Source: Lactococcus termiticola (GTDB lineage Bacteria; Bacillota; Bacilli; Lactobacillales; Streptococcaceae). From it: 64,000 nt of DNA. The notes under the pieces are model-generated. The model was not told where the DNA came from. It saw only the letters and a list, made by a program, of their open reading frames with translations, and searched no databases. The stretch lies in assembly GCF_003116835.1 (NCBI RefSeq), contig NZ_BFFO01000001.1, positions 62,001 to 126,000 of the forward strand, given 5' to 3'. Positions 1 through 8,383 of the stretch are shown piece after piece. Both the position numbers and the translations under genes were made by a program. Within the stretch, counting starts at the first letter, position 1; each line of letters starts with the position of its first letter.

Positions 1-774
1 ATAGCCAAATTGATTTCGATTGATTCGCTCTGTCGGTGTTATTTTTGAGAGTGCGATCCGTTTTCCCGTGACTAAGAGCCGTTCATTATTAATCCCCGTC
101 GGATAACAAGTCACAAGTGTCGCCAGATCCTCACCTTTGATAATCCCCAAAGTTGAAACATCGCTCGGATTAACGACTTTAATATTAATCACTTCATATT
201 TCAAATCAAGATTTAAGGTATGAAGATAGAAAACATCATCTTTTTTCAACTTATCTAAATCACTAAAAAGTGTATCATTGACCCGTCCAGAGTGCGCTGC
301 CAAGACAGTATGTGTATTAGTACCACCAATGGGTAAACTCGTCTGCGAGAGATGACCGACCCCAATAGCAAGTGTACTTTCTGCATCGCCATGATAGATA
401 GGCACATCATTGACCGTAATCTGTGGAATTGAGATATAACCCATCATGCCTGATTTATCAATATTTAACGTACTATTGTAATCTGGAATTTTTCCAGACC
501 AAGGAATATGCTGACTCATGTCATAGACATATTCATTGTAAAGACGAGCATTGTAGAGTTTTGCCTGATCTAACATCTCTGTTATTTTTGACTTGCTTGT
601 CTTTGAAAGTTCTGAATTAAAATTTTGAACAGACTTGACTGCCTGTTGTGACGCCAAGTAATTTGCGACAATCGGGTAAAAGAGTACCCCCAAAGCAGTA
701 AGCAAAAGGATTGTGGATAAGATATTACGAATGGAATGTTTACTTCTAGCGGATTTTTTAGGTTTTTTATTCAT
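1..774 (-). CDS. Class C (pilus) sortase, partial at window edge
   Basis: The frame runs from an ATG at 774 off the left edge, giving 258 visible codons. It has a cationic start, one membrane segment (about residues 17-40) and the sortase fold, with His161 in AAHSG, Cys223 in TLVTCYPTG and Arg232 in ERLLVTGK. These are the catalytic His, Cys and Arg of sortases. It lies directly downstream of the pilin gene on the same strand, so it probably polymerises that pilin by transpeptidation at LPFTG (inference from family and context). The usual lid motif DPF is not obvious; HIPW stands in that area. A GGAAGG-type ribosome site precedes the ATG. The C-terminus, where class C enzymes carry a second membrane segment, is outside the window. 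Confidence 0.9.
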   Translation of the reverse strand, partial: MNKKPKKSARSKHSIRNILSTILLLTALGVLFYPIVANYLASQQAVKSVQNFNSELSKTSKSKITEMLDQAKLYNARLYNEYVYDMSQHIPWSGKIPDYNSTLNIDKSGMMGYISIPQITVNDVPIYHGDAESTLAIGVGHLSQTSLPIGGTNTHTVLAAHSGRVNDTLFSDLDKLKKDDVFYLHTLNLDLKYEVINIKVVNPSDVSTLGIIKGEDLATLVTCYPTGINNERLLVTGKRIALSKITPTERINRNQFGY

Positions 775-821
775 CCTATCCGCCTTCCTTTCATAAATTC
801 TTAACTGCAACCCTCATAAAA

Positions 822-2753
822 TTATGCTTGCTCTTCTTCGTTATTACGACGACGACGGATAACAAATCCAGCAATGCCTGCCCCTGCTGCCACAATTACA
901 ATAGCAGCAAGACCTTCACCACCAGTAAATGGTAAGGCAAAGGGTTTGTTATTGGTAATGACGTTATCATTTGTACCTGGTGTGTAGGTTCCACCCTCAT
1001 AATAAGTTGTATTAGCTGTAGAGCTACCGTCAGCTGCTGGTGTTGTATCCGCAGTTACTGCAAAGACATTAGCCCCTGTATTTGTGTCAGGTAAAGTATA
1101 ACCATTTGGCGATACAATTTCGACTGCATAATAGTTTTGTGAATTAATCCGGTCAGTATTACTATCCACAAGATTAAGTCCCGTGAAAGTCGCCACTTTA
1201 CCATTTGTTGAGGAAACTGTCGTTGGACTACTTCCAGCAGCAACCGTTGTTCCATCAGCATTAAGAAATTCTGCGCTAGTAGATGTAGCCCCAGCTGTCA
1301 AAGTACCATTACTATAAGTTGAACTTTCTGCAAGTGCTTGAGCATCTGATAAGCTAGCAGCTTTCACAAGAGCAAATACTGCCCCATTAAGACCACCATT
1401 TGCAGCTGTTGTCTGACCTGCTGCCACTTTTGAAAGTGCAACACCACCAACATTAAGCGTTGAACTAGCTGTCGTACTGTTCGTTGCCAAAACCGCACCA
1501 TAAGCATTTGTGATTGCTGTTGAAGCCTTATCTGATAGCGAGCCTACGGTACCAGCATTGACAGTTGTAGGAATAACAACATTTAAAGCACCATCAGCAT
1601 TACCAAGTGCAGCAGCAACTTTTTGTTGTCCAGAAGAAAGCAAAGTGATAGTAACTGTTTGACCGCTTGTTGTGACTGTGTAGTCTGTTCCAGCTGTCAA
1701 TGTTACAGGAACAGGATTTCCCGAACCATCTGTAACGTTGATCACAACAGGGTTTGATGTATTATAAGTCACCCCAGTTGGCAAAGTATCAGTGATAACA
1801 TATGAGCCTGTCACCCCTGTTGTTCCATCTCCATTGCTTGTTTGAGATGAGTCGAAAACTGTATTGACATTAAAGTTGACTGTATCTCCAGCAGCTGCGG
1901 TTGTTGTAATTCCACTATCGGCACTATTTGACCAAGTGCCATCATTAGCATTGTCATCACCAACATTTCCCATGTTACCTGAGCCATTATTATCAGTAGA
2001 ACTATTTGTGAGGGATTGATCTGCAACAGTCGATTGGCTAATCGTTTGACCATTTATACCAGTAAGTTTAATCTCATTTGGCGTATTACCAGCACCATTA
2101 TAGTTATCATTAGCATTTGTCGTCGCAACATCACCAAGACCTGATGAACTCGACATATCCAATTTCGGATAAACATTGACAAGCCCTGCTTGGGTATCGT
2201 TATTATTGACCTGTACGATAAAGTTCCCAACTGTTGTAATCCCATTGACCGTTGTTGTCTGGCTAATGATATAATAACCATTTGCAAGATTTGTAAAGTT
2301 GGCTACACCTGAAGCATTTGTTGTAGCAGGTACTGATGTAGACGTTAAAGTTGCACCATTCATATTAATTGTACCATCTGCACTTTGAGTTGGCATACCA
2401 GCAGATGTATCAAGCAAAGTCGCCGTAAAAGTGACATTTGCCATATCAGCTGTACTATCGAGAGAACTTTGGTCTGTCCCGTCATTTTTAGTAGCACCTG
2501 AGTTACCTGCTTGTGCTGGTGTTTGTCTGTTTGTGATACCTGCGTCATCAGTTCCAGAAGTAATATTTTGTGTTTTGGAAATATTACCAGCTGCGGACTG
2601 TGCATAGATTGTAATATTACCATTAGAAACACCGTCTGATGAATCTCTATCAGCGGCATTGACTTTAAGTCCAGCCAGGCCTCCAAGACTTGCAAAAGTA
2701 AGTAATGCTACACTTGCGACCGTCAATTTTTTGTTCATTTTTTTGAAATCCAT
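822..2753 (-). CDS. LPxTG backbone pilin subunit
   Basis: A 643-residue secreted protein. Residues 1-34 form a signal peptide ending near VNAA. VYPK at 194-197 fits the pilin motif whose Lys is joined to the LPxTG Thr of the next subunit. YYAVEIVSPNGY near 541-552 fits the E-box, with Glu about 545. The sorting signal LPFTGG (607-612), a hydrophobic stretch and RRRR close the chain. These are the hallmarks of SpaA/SpaD-type major pilins with isopeptide-stabilised domains. AGAAGGAG lies 8 nt before this ATG, so MDF is preferred over the inner Met6. The sortase gene follows after 47 bp. No minor or tip pilin is visible to the right, so either the locus continues left of the window or it is a minimal pilus. 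Confidence 0.92.
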   Translation of the reverse strand: MDFKKMNKKLTVASVALLTFASLGGLAGLKVNAADRDSSDGVSNGNITIYAQSAAGNISKTQNITSGTDDAGITNRQTPAQAGNSGATKNDGTDQSSLDSTADMANVTFTATLLDTSAGMPTQSADGTINMNGATLTSTSVPATTNASGVANFTNLANGYYIISQTTTVNGITTVGNFIVQVNNNDTQAGLVNVYPKLDMSSSSGLGDVATTNANDNYNGAGNTPNEIKLTGINGQTISQSTVADQSLTNSSTDNNGSGNMGNVGDDNANDGTWSNSADSGITTTAAAGDTVNFNVNTVFDSSQTSNGDGTTGVTGSYVITDTLPTGVTYNTSNPVVINVTDGSGNPVPVTLTAGTDYTVTTSGQTVTITLLSSGQQKVAAALGNADGALNVVIPTTVNAGTVGSLSDKASTAITNAYGAVLATNSTTASSTLNVGGVALSKVAAGQTTAANGGLNGAVFALVKAASLSDAQALAESSTYSNGTLTAGATSTSAEFLNADGTTVAAGSSPTTVSSTNGKVATFTGLNLVDSNTDRINSQNYYAVEIVSPNGYTLPDTNTGANVFAVTADTTPAADGSSTANTTYYEGGTYTPGTNDNVITNNKPFALPFTGGEGLAAIVIVAAGAGIAGFVIRRRRNNEEEQA

Positions 2754-2809
2754 CTGTATTTCTCCTTCTTGTTATTCGCCAACAAAATAAATCAATTATT
2801 TCATTTTTA

Positions 2810-2836
2810 ATTATATCACAATTTTTTATATTTCAA
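2810..2836 (-). promoter_or_regulatory. Putative promoter of the pilin-sortase operon
   Basis: On the minus strand TTGAAA (2831-2836) and TATAAT (2810-2815) are spaced by 15 bp, shorter than ideal. They lie about 57 bp upstream of the pilin start. Confidence 0.5.
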
Positions 2837-2894
2837 TGACATTAAGTCAAGAAACTGGACACCAAAAATTTTGACAGACTTTTTAAATTATTTT

Positions 2895-3054
2895 GGCTCT
2901 ATAATAAATCGTGCGGGAAATGTCCCACACGATTTATTATAGAGCCTAGAAACTTTAGGAAACGGGTATTCCTTATGAACATATAAAAAAATAGGCAACC
3001 GAGGTTACCTATTATCTTTGAGATTTTAAATCCCACACGATTTGACAAAGAGCC
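2895..3054. mobile_element. 160-bp MITE with ISL3-like ends and 8-bp target duplication
   Basis: The element starts GGCTCTATAATAAATCGTG and ends, read inward, GGCTCTTTGTCAAATCGTG (5 mismatches over the first 24 bases). It is flanked by the perfect direct repeat ATTATTTT at 2887-2894 and 3055-3062. An 8-bp duplication and GGCTCTTT-type ends are typical of ISL3-family elements as I recall them. It has no coding capacity, so it would need a transposase in trans. The left 52 bp (2895-2946) is itself a near-perfect palindrome made of an end plus its inverse. The right duplication overlaps the last base of the glycosyltransferase stop codon. It fills most of the 2754-3061 gap. Confidence 0.8.
2984..3013 (-). 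terminator. Intrinsic terminator inside the MITE
   Basis: On the minus strand AATAGGTAACC and GGTTGCCTATT pair around a 2-nt loop and are followed by seven T. It stands 50 bp past the stop codon of the glycosyltransferase gene, so the inserted element seems to supply that gene's terminator. Confidence 0.7.
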
Positions 3055-3061
3055 ATTATTT

Positions 3062-4750
3062 TTAATGATTATCATTCTTAAACTTCACATCTACATAATC
3101 CGCCCAAGCTCGCTCATAAGCTGCCTCAACGGAACGTGCAAAACCGTCCAAGTCATTTTTGAGTGCTGACTTTTCAACTGTTTCACGCAAGCTTTCACGA
3201 TAAAAACGCACTAATTCAATATCATTTGCCAGAGTTTTCCCTTTCTGAGCAAAACTTTCTTCATCTGATGCAGTAAAAGCACCATCAATACCGAGCATTC
3301 GATTAATTCGCGCAGTTCCTCGCGATTGCATTCCCTCAGCAGGCATTGTCAAAGTTGGCAAGCCCATATGAAGCGCCTCAATCGTAATCGACAGCCCACC
3401 AAATGGGGTTGGGTCAAGTCCGACGTCAGCTTTCAAATAAGCCTTAAAGTGCATATCAGGCACTTCACGAGAAAATTCTAAACGTGTTTCCAAAATCCCA
3501 AATTTTCTAAAACGCTCTTTCAACTGTGCAATCTTATCATCAGTCAACTGCGGACCATAACGATAAATCAAAAGTTTCGCCGTAGGCACAGCAAGCAACA
3601 GTTTCGACCACAAACGAATCGTTGACGTCGTGATTTTAGAAATATCATTGAAACACCCAAAAGTGATATAGCCATTTTTCTCCATTGGAAGTGGCGTAAT
3701 TTCTGGCAAATCAATATTTTTGCGTGTAAAGTTAAATCTATCCATACCAGCTTTGATATACATTGGTTTTTCCGTATAAAGGTCAGCCTTATTTTTAGGA
3801 ATAGTAAATTCATCACACATAATATAATCAATTTCTTTAAAGCCATAAGTGTTCAAAAATCCCATATATTGCGCTTGGATAGGTGCTGGCTTAAAAAGCA
3901 TGGCAAAGCTACGATTGTGCGTAAATCCACCCAAATCAATCAGAATATCGACCTTATCATCATGGATACGTTTCGCAAAGTCAAAATTATTCAACTTACT
4001 ACAATCAACAAAACGATTGCCACACGCCATAATTCGTGTCGTTGTGTCATCATATTGACGGTCAACAGTCGAATACAAGATAATATCATACTTCTTAGTA
4101 TCATGATGTTCTAGCAACGGTAAGATAAAACTCATCATCGTGTGATTATAGAAGTCAGAAGAAATATAACCAATCCGCAACTTTTTATGTAACATTGCTT
4201 TACGTTCCTCTGCGTCTGCTGGTTTCTCATAAGTATAAACCGTCCCATTCGCCTGAAACTTCATTGGCCAATCGCTGGCATACTCTTCGAGTTTATTTTT
4301 AATTCCTAATTGTGTATAAGCATCTGTCTTGATTGTCAGGAAATTTCGTCCACCATAGTTTGAGAAGTTATTATCCAACTGAAAAGCGCGGTCGTTGTAC
4401 TCAATACCCTTATCTTGGTCAAAAGAATAATAAATACTTGCCAAACGCATATAAATGCTCGGATTAGTTGTTGAGTATTCTAGCGTTTTTTCCAGATTTA
4501 CTCGCGCCTTGTCCATATCGTCCATCGCATAATAACAATCTCCGATTTTACGATAAAGCTCGCAATTATCAAACTCAAAACTATCATCAAGATAGCTAAA
4601 AGCTGAGCGATACAACTCAACCGCACGTTTTAAAGAAACATGATTGGCTTTATTTGCATTGCGCATATACATTTCATCGGCGGCACGAACCAAAGACAAA
4701 AAGTCAGGGTCTTCATTTCGTTTTCTAAGACGTTCTTCTTCTGTTGCCAT
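3062..4750 (-). CDS. GT41 (OGT/SPINDLY-like) glycosyltransferase with N-terminal TPRs
   Basis: 562 residues. Residues about 40-150 form TPR-like helices (for example ELYRKIGDCYYAMDDMDKA). The catalytic part begins LRIGYISSDFYNHTM (191-205), the GT41 signature with the conserved His203, followed by DILIDLGGFTHNRSF (about 268-282) and LDPTPFGGLSITIEALHMGL (445-464). GT41 enzymes attach sugars, usually GlcNAc from UDP-GlcNAc, to Ser/Thr of proteins. It is cytosolic and has no signal peptide. The gene lies 59 bp downstream of a Ser/Thr-rich adhesin gene on the same strand, so the adhesin is the probable acceptor (inference). GAGGAATAAAAT precedes the ATG. A MITE has landed exactly at its stop codon without changing the protein. 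Confidence 0.88.
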   Translation of the reverse strand: MATEEERLRKRNEDPDFLSLVRAADEMYMRNANKANHVSLKRAVELYRSAFSYLDDSFEFDNCELYRKIGDCYYAMDDMDKARVNLEKTLEYSTTNPSIYMRLASIYYSFDQDKGIEYNDRAFQLDNNFSNYGGRNFLTIKTDAYTQLGIKNKLEEYASDWPMKFQANGTVYTYEKPADAEERKAMLHKKLRIGYISSDFYNHTMMSFILPLLEHHDTKKYDIILYSTVDRQYDDTTTRIMACGNRFVDCSKLNNFDFAKRIHDDKVDILIDLGGFTHNRSFAMLFKPAPIQAQYMGFLNTYGFKEIDYIMCDEFTIPKNKADLYTEKPMYIKAGMDRFNFTRKNIDLPEITPLPMEKNGYITFGCFNDISKITTSTIRLWSKLLLAVPTAKLLIYRYGPQLTDDKIAQLKERFRKFGILETRLEFSREVPDMHFKAYLKADVGLDPTPFGGLSITIEALHMGLPTLTMPAEGMQSRGTARINRMLGIDGAFTASDEESFAQKGKTLANDIELVRFYRESLRETVEKSALKNDLDGFARSVEAAYERAWADYVDVKFKNDNH

Positions 4751-4809
4751 ATTTTATTCCTCTATTAAATGAAAGCCCCATTTTCAGGAGCTTCCTTTTT
4801 TATCAAAAC

Positions 4810-7452
4810 TTAACTTTTCTTAAGTTTAGCTTTTCCTTTACGTTTTTTAAGTAATAATCCTGCGGCTGTTGCGACAAATGCTGCACCACCCACCATACTA
4901 AGAGTATTATCTAAGGAATTATCTCCTGTTTTTGGCAGGACAGCGCCTGATGAAGCTGGTGTTTTATTACTCACCATTGTCGTCATTCCCGTAGAAGCAG
5001 TCGGACTACTGCTTGAACCTGTTGTACCAGTCGAATTCGTTGGTGTTGAACTTGAACCTGTCGTGCCTGTCGAATTCGTCGGTGTTGAACTTGAATCCGT
5101 TGGATTTGTTGGATTCGTTGGATTCGTTGGTGGAGTTGAATCACTTGGCGTACTACTTGAGATTGATGATGAGCCTGTCGAGCTACTTACCCATGTGCCA
5201 GATGTCGAACCTGTGGTACTTGTCGAGCCAGTCGTTTCGCTTGTCCAAGTGCTTGAGCCTGTGCCACCTGTTGAGTTAGTTGTTGCAGAGGAGAAGCTGG
5301 AAACGGTGCTATAGCTTGAACCAGATGTCCAAGTTGAGCCAGTCGTGCCAGATGAATAGGTATTTGTCCAAGTTGAGCCTGATGAATTTGACGTGCCTGA
5401 TGAATTCGTCGAGCCTGTCGAGTTAGATGTCACACCTGTACTGCTTGAACTAGAGCTATTGCTAGTAGTCAGACCAGTATTTGTTCCTTCTGACCAACCG
5501 CTACTCACACTTGATGAGCTACCTGTCGTGCCAGATGATGAAAATGTTGAGTTCGTCGTGCCTGTGCTAGACATTGTACTGGCTGTTGTGCCTGTGCCAC
5601 CTGTCGAGTTCGTGGTTGAGCTAGCTGTTGAGAAGGTTGAGCTAAAGGTTGAGTTGGTCGAACCAGTAGAGCCTGTCGTCCAAGTCGAGCCAGTAGAGCT
5701 AGAAGATGACGAACTGTTCGTCGTACCACTCGAATTTGAGTTTTGTGATGTGCTTGATGTAAAGGTAGAGCCTGATGGTCCATTTGTCATTCCTGTCGTG
5801 CTGCTACTATCTGTGGCTTCATCTGTTGCAACCATTGAAGAAATCCACGTCGCTTCAGACCAAGAAGACTCGGATGACGAAATCGACTGCCAAACACCGC
5901 TCTCAATCGTTCCGTTACTGATAGTGTTGGTCGTTGCCCCTGTCGAAAGTGGTGTTTGAGAGATATTTCCTGAGTAGTCGGTGTTCGCACCTGATGAGCT
6001 ACTTCCTGTCGAGTAAGTCGTTCCCGACATTTGTGTCGATGCTGTTGTCCCAGAAGAGAAGGTGTTGGTCCATGACGAACCGGTCATCTGGGTAGAGCCT
6101 GAAATATTTCCTGTGTTGGCAGTATTAGACCCTGTATTTGACGATGACGTCGAGTAAGTCGCTGTGCCAGCAGTTGCATCTGAGCTTGCCGTCACACCTG
6201 AACTCGAACCTGATGTAATCGTCGTGTAACCATAGGTCTGAGAAGACTGTGAACTCGTTGTTTCTGTTGCCCAACCTGCAACATTACTAAAACTATAACC
6301 ACTTTGAGCAGTCACCTGGGTTACGTCCTCCAGGGTTGAAACGTTCATTGTGCCTGAAGAGATGGTGGTATAAGTCTCAAAATTATCATCAGTGGACACA
6401 GTAGATGCCGTTGTTATTGCTGTCGTGCTCGCACTACCAATACCATTACTGCTATTAGTAGAGTTTACCTTAGTTTCCGCTGATGCACCACCCACTACTA
6501 GATTTGTAGAATTTGAATTAGAAACTCTTGTAGAACCCGTCATTAAAGTCGACGTGCTATTTGAGATACTTGTGCCTGTCTCTGAACTCCCACTTGTTGA
6601 AGCAAAAGTACCACCCCCATCTGGAGAGGTCATATTGCTTTGAATCGAACCTATAGAAGTAAACGCAGTATCGGTGATATTTGAATTACTACTCCGTGTC
6701 ACTCCTGTCGAGTTCGTCGAGTAGAGGGTTTGTCCTGTAGCAACACCCGTCTCAAAAGTCATCGCCGCCCCACTGTCTAAAGTCGATCCTGAGCTAAAAG
6801 CTGAACCATAATGCGTCCCTGTGGTTTGGGTGCTCTCTAGCGTACTGCTACTATAGATATTTTGGGTGGACTGAGTCGTAGCAGTCGTTGCACCGTTAGT
6901 TTCTGTCGTGCTTCCTGTCGTTGAATCTGTCGTCGCTTGAGTCGCTTGGGTTTGCAGCTGTGTCCCTGTCACACCTGTTGCTGCTGTATTGGTATTTGTA
7001 TTTGATGTTGAATGTGAAGTCGACGTAAGTCCTGTCATGATGATCGAGTTTGTCGTCGCACTCATCGTTGAATTACTGCTCTCTGTTGCTGAACTTGAAC
7101 CAGATGTCACACCACTCCCTACGATTGAATAGTTTGGATCGCCAGGGTCGTGCGAAGGAAAAGTCATCGTACTTTGAGATGGTGGAAGGGCAGCATCTGC
7201 TTGGACAGGTACGCCTGTGAGATTGGCTAAGATTTTTTGTGCAGAAAATGCTTGAACCGTAACGTGCGTTAAAATTGCTGTACCATCTGCAAGCTGTGGA
7301 TTTGAGATAACAAAAACAAGGTTTGCTGCTGCATAAAGCCATGATTTACCGACTTTCCATGCGCGAAAATGCGAGGTCTTTTTTTCGGCTGACTTCGCGA
7401 GTTTTTGCTGTTTTGCAACATAATCTTTTTCATGAATGCTGATGTATTTCAT
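4810..7452 (-). CDS. Serine/threonine-rich LPxTG adhesin with KxYKxGKxW-type signal peptide
   Basis: 880 residues. RAWKVGKSW at 30-38 matches the KxYKxGKxW long signal peptide of streptococcal serine-rich repeat proteins, followed by a hydrophobic stretch and VQADA. A short non-repetitive part precedes about 700 residues of Ser/Thr/Gly/Asn-rich irregular repeats (GSTWT, TGSTNS types), then a Thr/Pro stretch and the sorting signal LPKTGDNS, a hydrophobic segment and KKRKGKAKLKK. It is thus covalently wall-anchored and a likely O-glycoprotein. GAGGA lies 7 nt before the ATG at 7452; a TTG two codons earlier is less likely. No secA2/secY2/asp or GtfA/GtfB genes are seen here; the neighbouring GT41 enzyme is the only glycosyltransferase. 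Confidence 0.9.
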   Translation of the reverse strand: MKYISIHEKDYVAKQQKLAKSAEKKTSHFRAWKVGKSWLYAAANLVFVISNPQLADGTAILTHVTVQAFSAQKILANLTGVPVQADAALPPSQSTMTFPSHDPGDPNYSIVGSGVTSGSSSATESSNSTMSATTNSIIMTGLTSTSHSTSNTNTNTAATGVTGTQLQTQATQATTDSTTGSTTETNGATTATTQSTQNIYSSSTLESTQTTGTHYGSAFSSGSTLDSGAAMTFETGVATGQTLYSTNSTGVTRSSNSNITDTAFTSIGSIQSNMTSPDGGGTFASTSGSSETGTSISNSTSTLMTGSTRVSNSNSTNLVVGGASAETKVNSTNSSNGIGSASTTAITTASTVSTDDNFETYTTISSGTMNVSTLEDVTQVTAQSGYSFSNVAGWATETTSSQSSQTYGYTTITSGSSSGVTASSDATAGTATYSTSSSNTGSNTANTGNISGSTQMTGSSWTNTFSSGTTASTQMSGTTYSTGSSSSGANTDYSGNISQTPLSTGATTNTISNGTIESGVWQSISSSESSWSEATWISSMVATDEATDSSSTTGMTNGPSGSTFTSSTSQNSNSSGTTNSSSSSSSTGSTWTTGSTGSTNSTFSSTFSTASSTTNSTGGTGTTASTMSSTGTTNSTFSSSGTTGSSSSVSSGWSEGTNTGLTTSNSSSSSSTGVTSNSTGSTNSSGTSNSSGSTWTNTYSSGTTGSTWTSGSSYSTVSSFSSATTNSTGGTGSSTWTSETTGSTSTTGSTSGTWVSSSTGSSSISSSTPSDSTPPTNPTNPTNPTDSSSTPTNSTGTTGSSSTPTNSTGTTGSSSSPTASTGMTTMVSNKTPASSGAVLPKTGDNSLDNTLSMVGGAAFVATAAGLLLKKRKGKAKLKKS

Positions 7453-7488
7453 AGGCAATCCTCATTTTTATTTTTGCTTAGGAATGTT

Positions 7489-7516
7489 AGTGTTTCTCCT
7501 TACTAGGAGAAACACT
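7489..7516. promoter_or_regulatory. 12-bp perfect hairpin in the adhesin 5' leader
   Basis: AGTGTTTCTCCT and AGGAGAAACACT pair around TACT. It lies between the adhesin promoter and start codon. No T-run follows on the minus strand, so it looks like an mRNA leader stem or operator rather than a terminator. Confidence 0.5.
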
Positions 7517-7573
7517 CTTTTGGGGACAAAAAGACGTTTTTTATAAATTACCGCTTTTTAATTTTATGTAATC

Positions 7574-7602
7574 ATTATAACACACCGTGATATAAATCTC
7601 AA
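7574..7602 (-). promoter_or_regulatory. Putative adhesin promoter
   Basis: On the minus strand TTGAGA (7597-7602), 17 bp, then TATAAT (7574-7579). This leaves a leader of roughly 115 nt before the adhesin ATG. Confidence 0.65.
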
Positions 7603-8030
7603 CAAAAGTTTAAAAAAAGACTCCGTCTCAGTTTTGGTTAGAATACCACTATACATAGTTTTCTAGCATTAAGCAGATATTGCAAAATTTAATAAAAAAA
7701 CTGAGAACATACACTCGCTGCCCTCAGCCTTGATTATTTTACAGGAATCATGTAAAATTATCTCCGTTGAGTAAAGCAAGTTCGAATTGTTTTACTCTCA
7801 GCGTCTTAGTTTGTGCTAAGGCGCTTATTTTATTATCTTCAATTTAATGCTTTGAGTATAACAAAAAAACGCATAAATTTCAAGGAATTATTACATCATT
7901 TACTATTAAATTTTAATGAGAACTAATTTTTCTACATAACGAATAACTATTATTTTATAAAATTACCATCTTGCGTCAAACGACCTGGCATTATTGGTTC
8001 GTGTGGACGTGAAACAATGTCAATGTAATC
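7603..8030 (+). other. Non-coding stretch with three consecutive hairpins
   Basis: No gene is supported in the first part of this gap. Between 7736 and 7835 three hairpins follow each other: ATTTTACA/TGTAAAAT (7736-7758), GAGTAAAGCAA/TTGTTTTACTC (7769-7797) and GCGTCTTAG/CTAAGGCGC (7801-7824). The last is followed by TTATTTTATT and so reads as a plus-strand terminator. The set could be the 3' end of a small RNA or of a lost gene. The right end (7950-8030) is a truncated reading frame against the insertion sequence. Confidence 0.4.
7950..8030 (-). pseudogene. C-terminal fragment of an unidentified gene cut by the IS
   Basis: An open frame of 26 codons (DYIDIVSRPHEPIMPGR and onward, then TAA) runs on the minus strand up to the left end of the insertion sequence. 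It has no start of its own. I do not recognise the family. It does not resemble the end of lacA, whose start lies on the other side of the IS. Confidence 0.35.
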
Positions 8031-8107
8031 TGGAGCTATACTATAAAAGTGGACAGATAAACGTATGTTATAATCTGTTTAATAAACATTAAAAAGGAAA
8101 CCTTTCT

Positions 8108-8383
8108 ATGTCTAAATTTAAAAGATACGATGATGAATTTAAAAAATCTCTCGTCGACCTGCACATTGCTGGTAAAACTCAATCAGACCTCTGCCGAGAT
8201 TACGGCGTTTCAGGCTCTGCTCTCTCTAAATGGGTCAAACAATTCTCTGAGGTTAAACTTGAGGATAATTCTGTTCTTACTGCAAAACAGATTCAAGAAC
8301 TTCAAAAAAGAAATGCTCAATTAGAAGAGGAAAACCTCATCTTAAAAAAAGCAAGTGCCATATTCATGCAAAACTCCAAATAA
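8108..8383 (+). CDS. IS3-family OrfA (transposase DNA-binding subunit)
   Basis: 91 residues. The N-terminal half is a helix-turn-helix of the transposase_8 type (RYDDEFKKSLVDLHIAGKTQ onward, then SGSALSKWVKQ). The C-terminal half is a Leu-rich coiled coil (IQELQKRNAQLEEENLILKKA) used for multimerisation. CTTAAAAAAAGC near its end is a plausible -1 slippery site for making OrfAB. AAAGGAAACC precedes the ATG. Confidence 0.85.
   Translation: MSKFKRYDDEFKKSLVDLHIAGKTQSDLCRDYGVSGSALSKWVKQFSEVKLEDNSVLTAKQIQELQKRNAQLEEENLILKKASAIFMQNSK

Noticed and set aside
5013-5959. Long Val/Leu/Glu-rich frames on the plus strand
   Set aside because: They are antisense shadows of the adhesin repeats, with no ribosome sites and low-complexity content.
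7620-7720. Segment with GTTTTGGTTAGAATACC reminiscent of a type II CRISPR repeat or tracrRNA
   Set aside because: Only one copy exists, no spaced repeats follow and no cas gene is in the window; similarity is a few bases.
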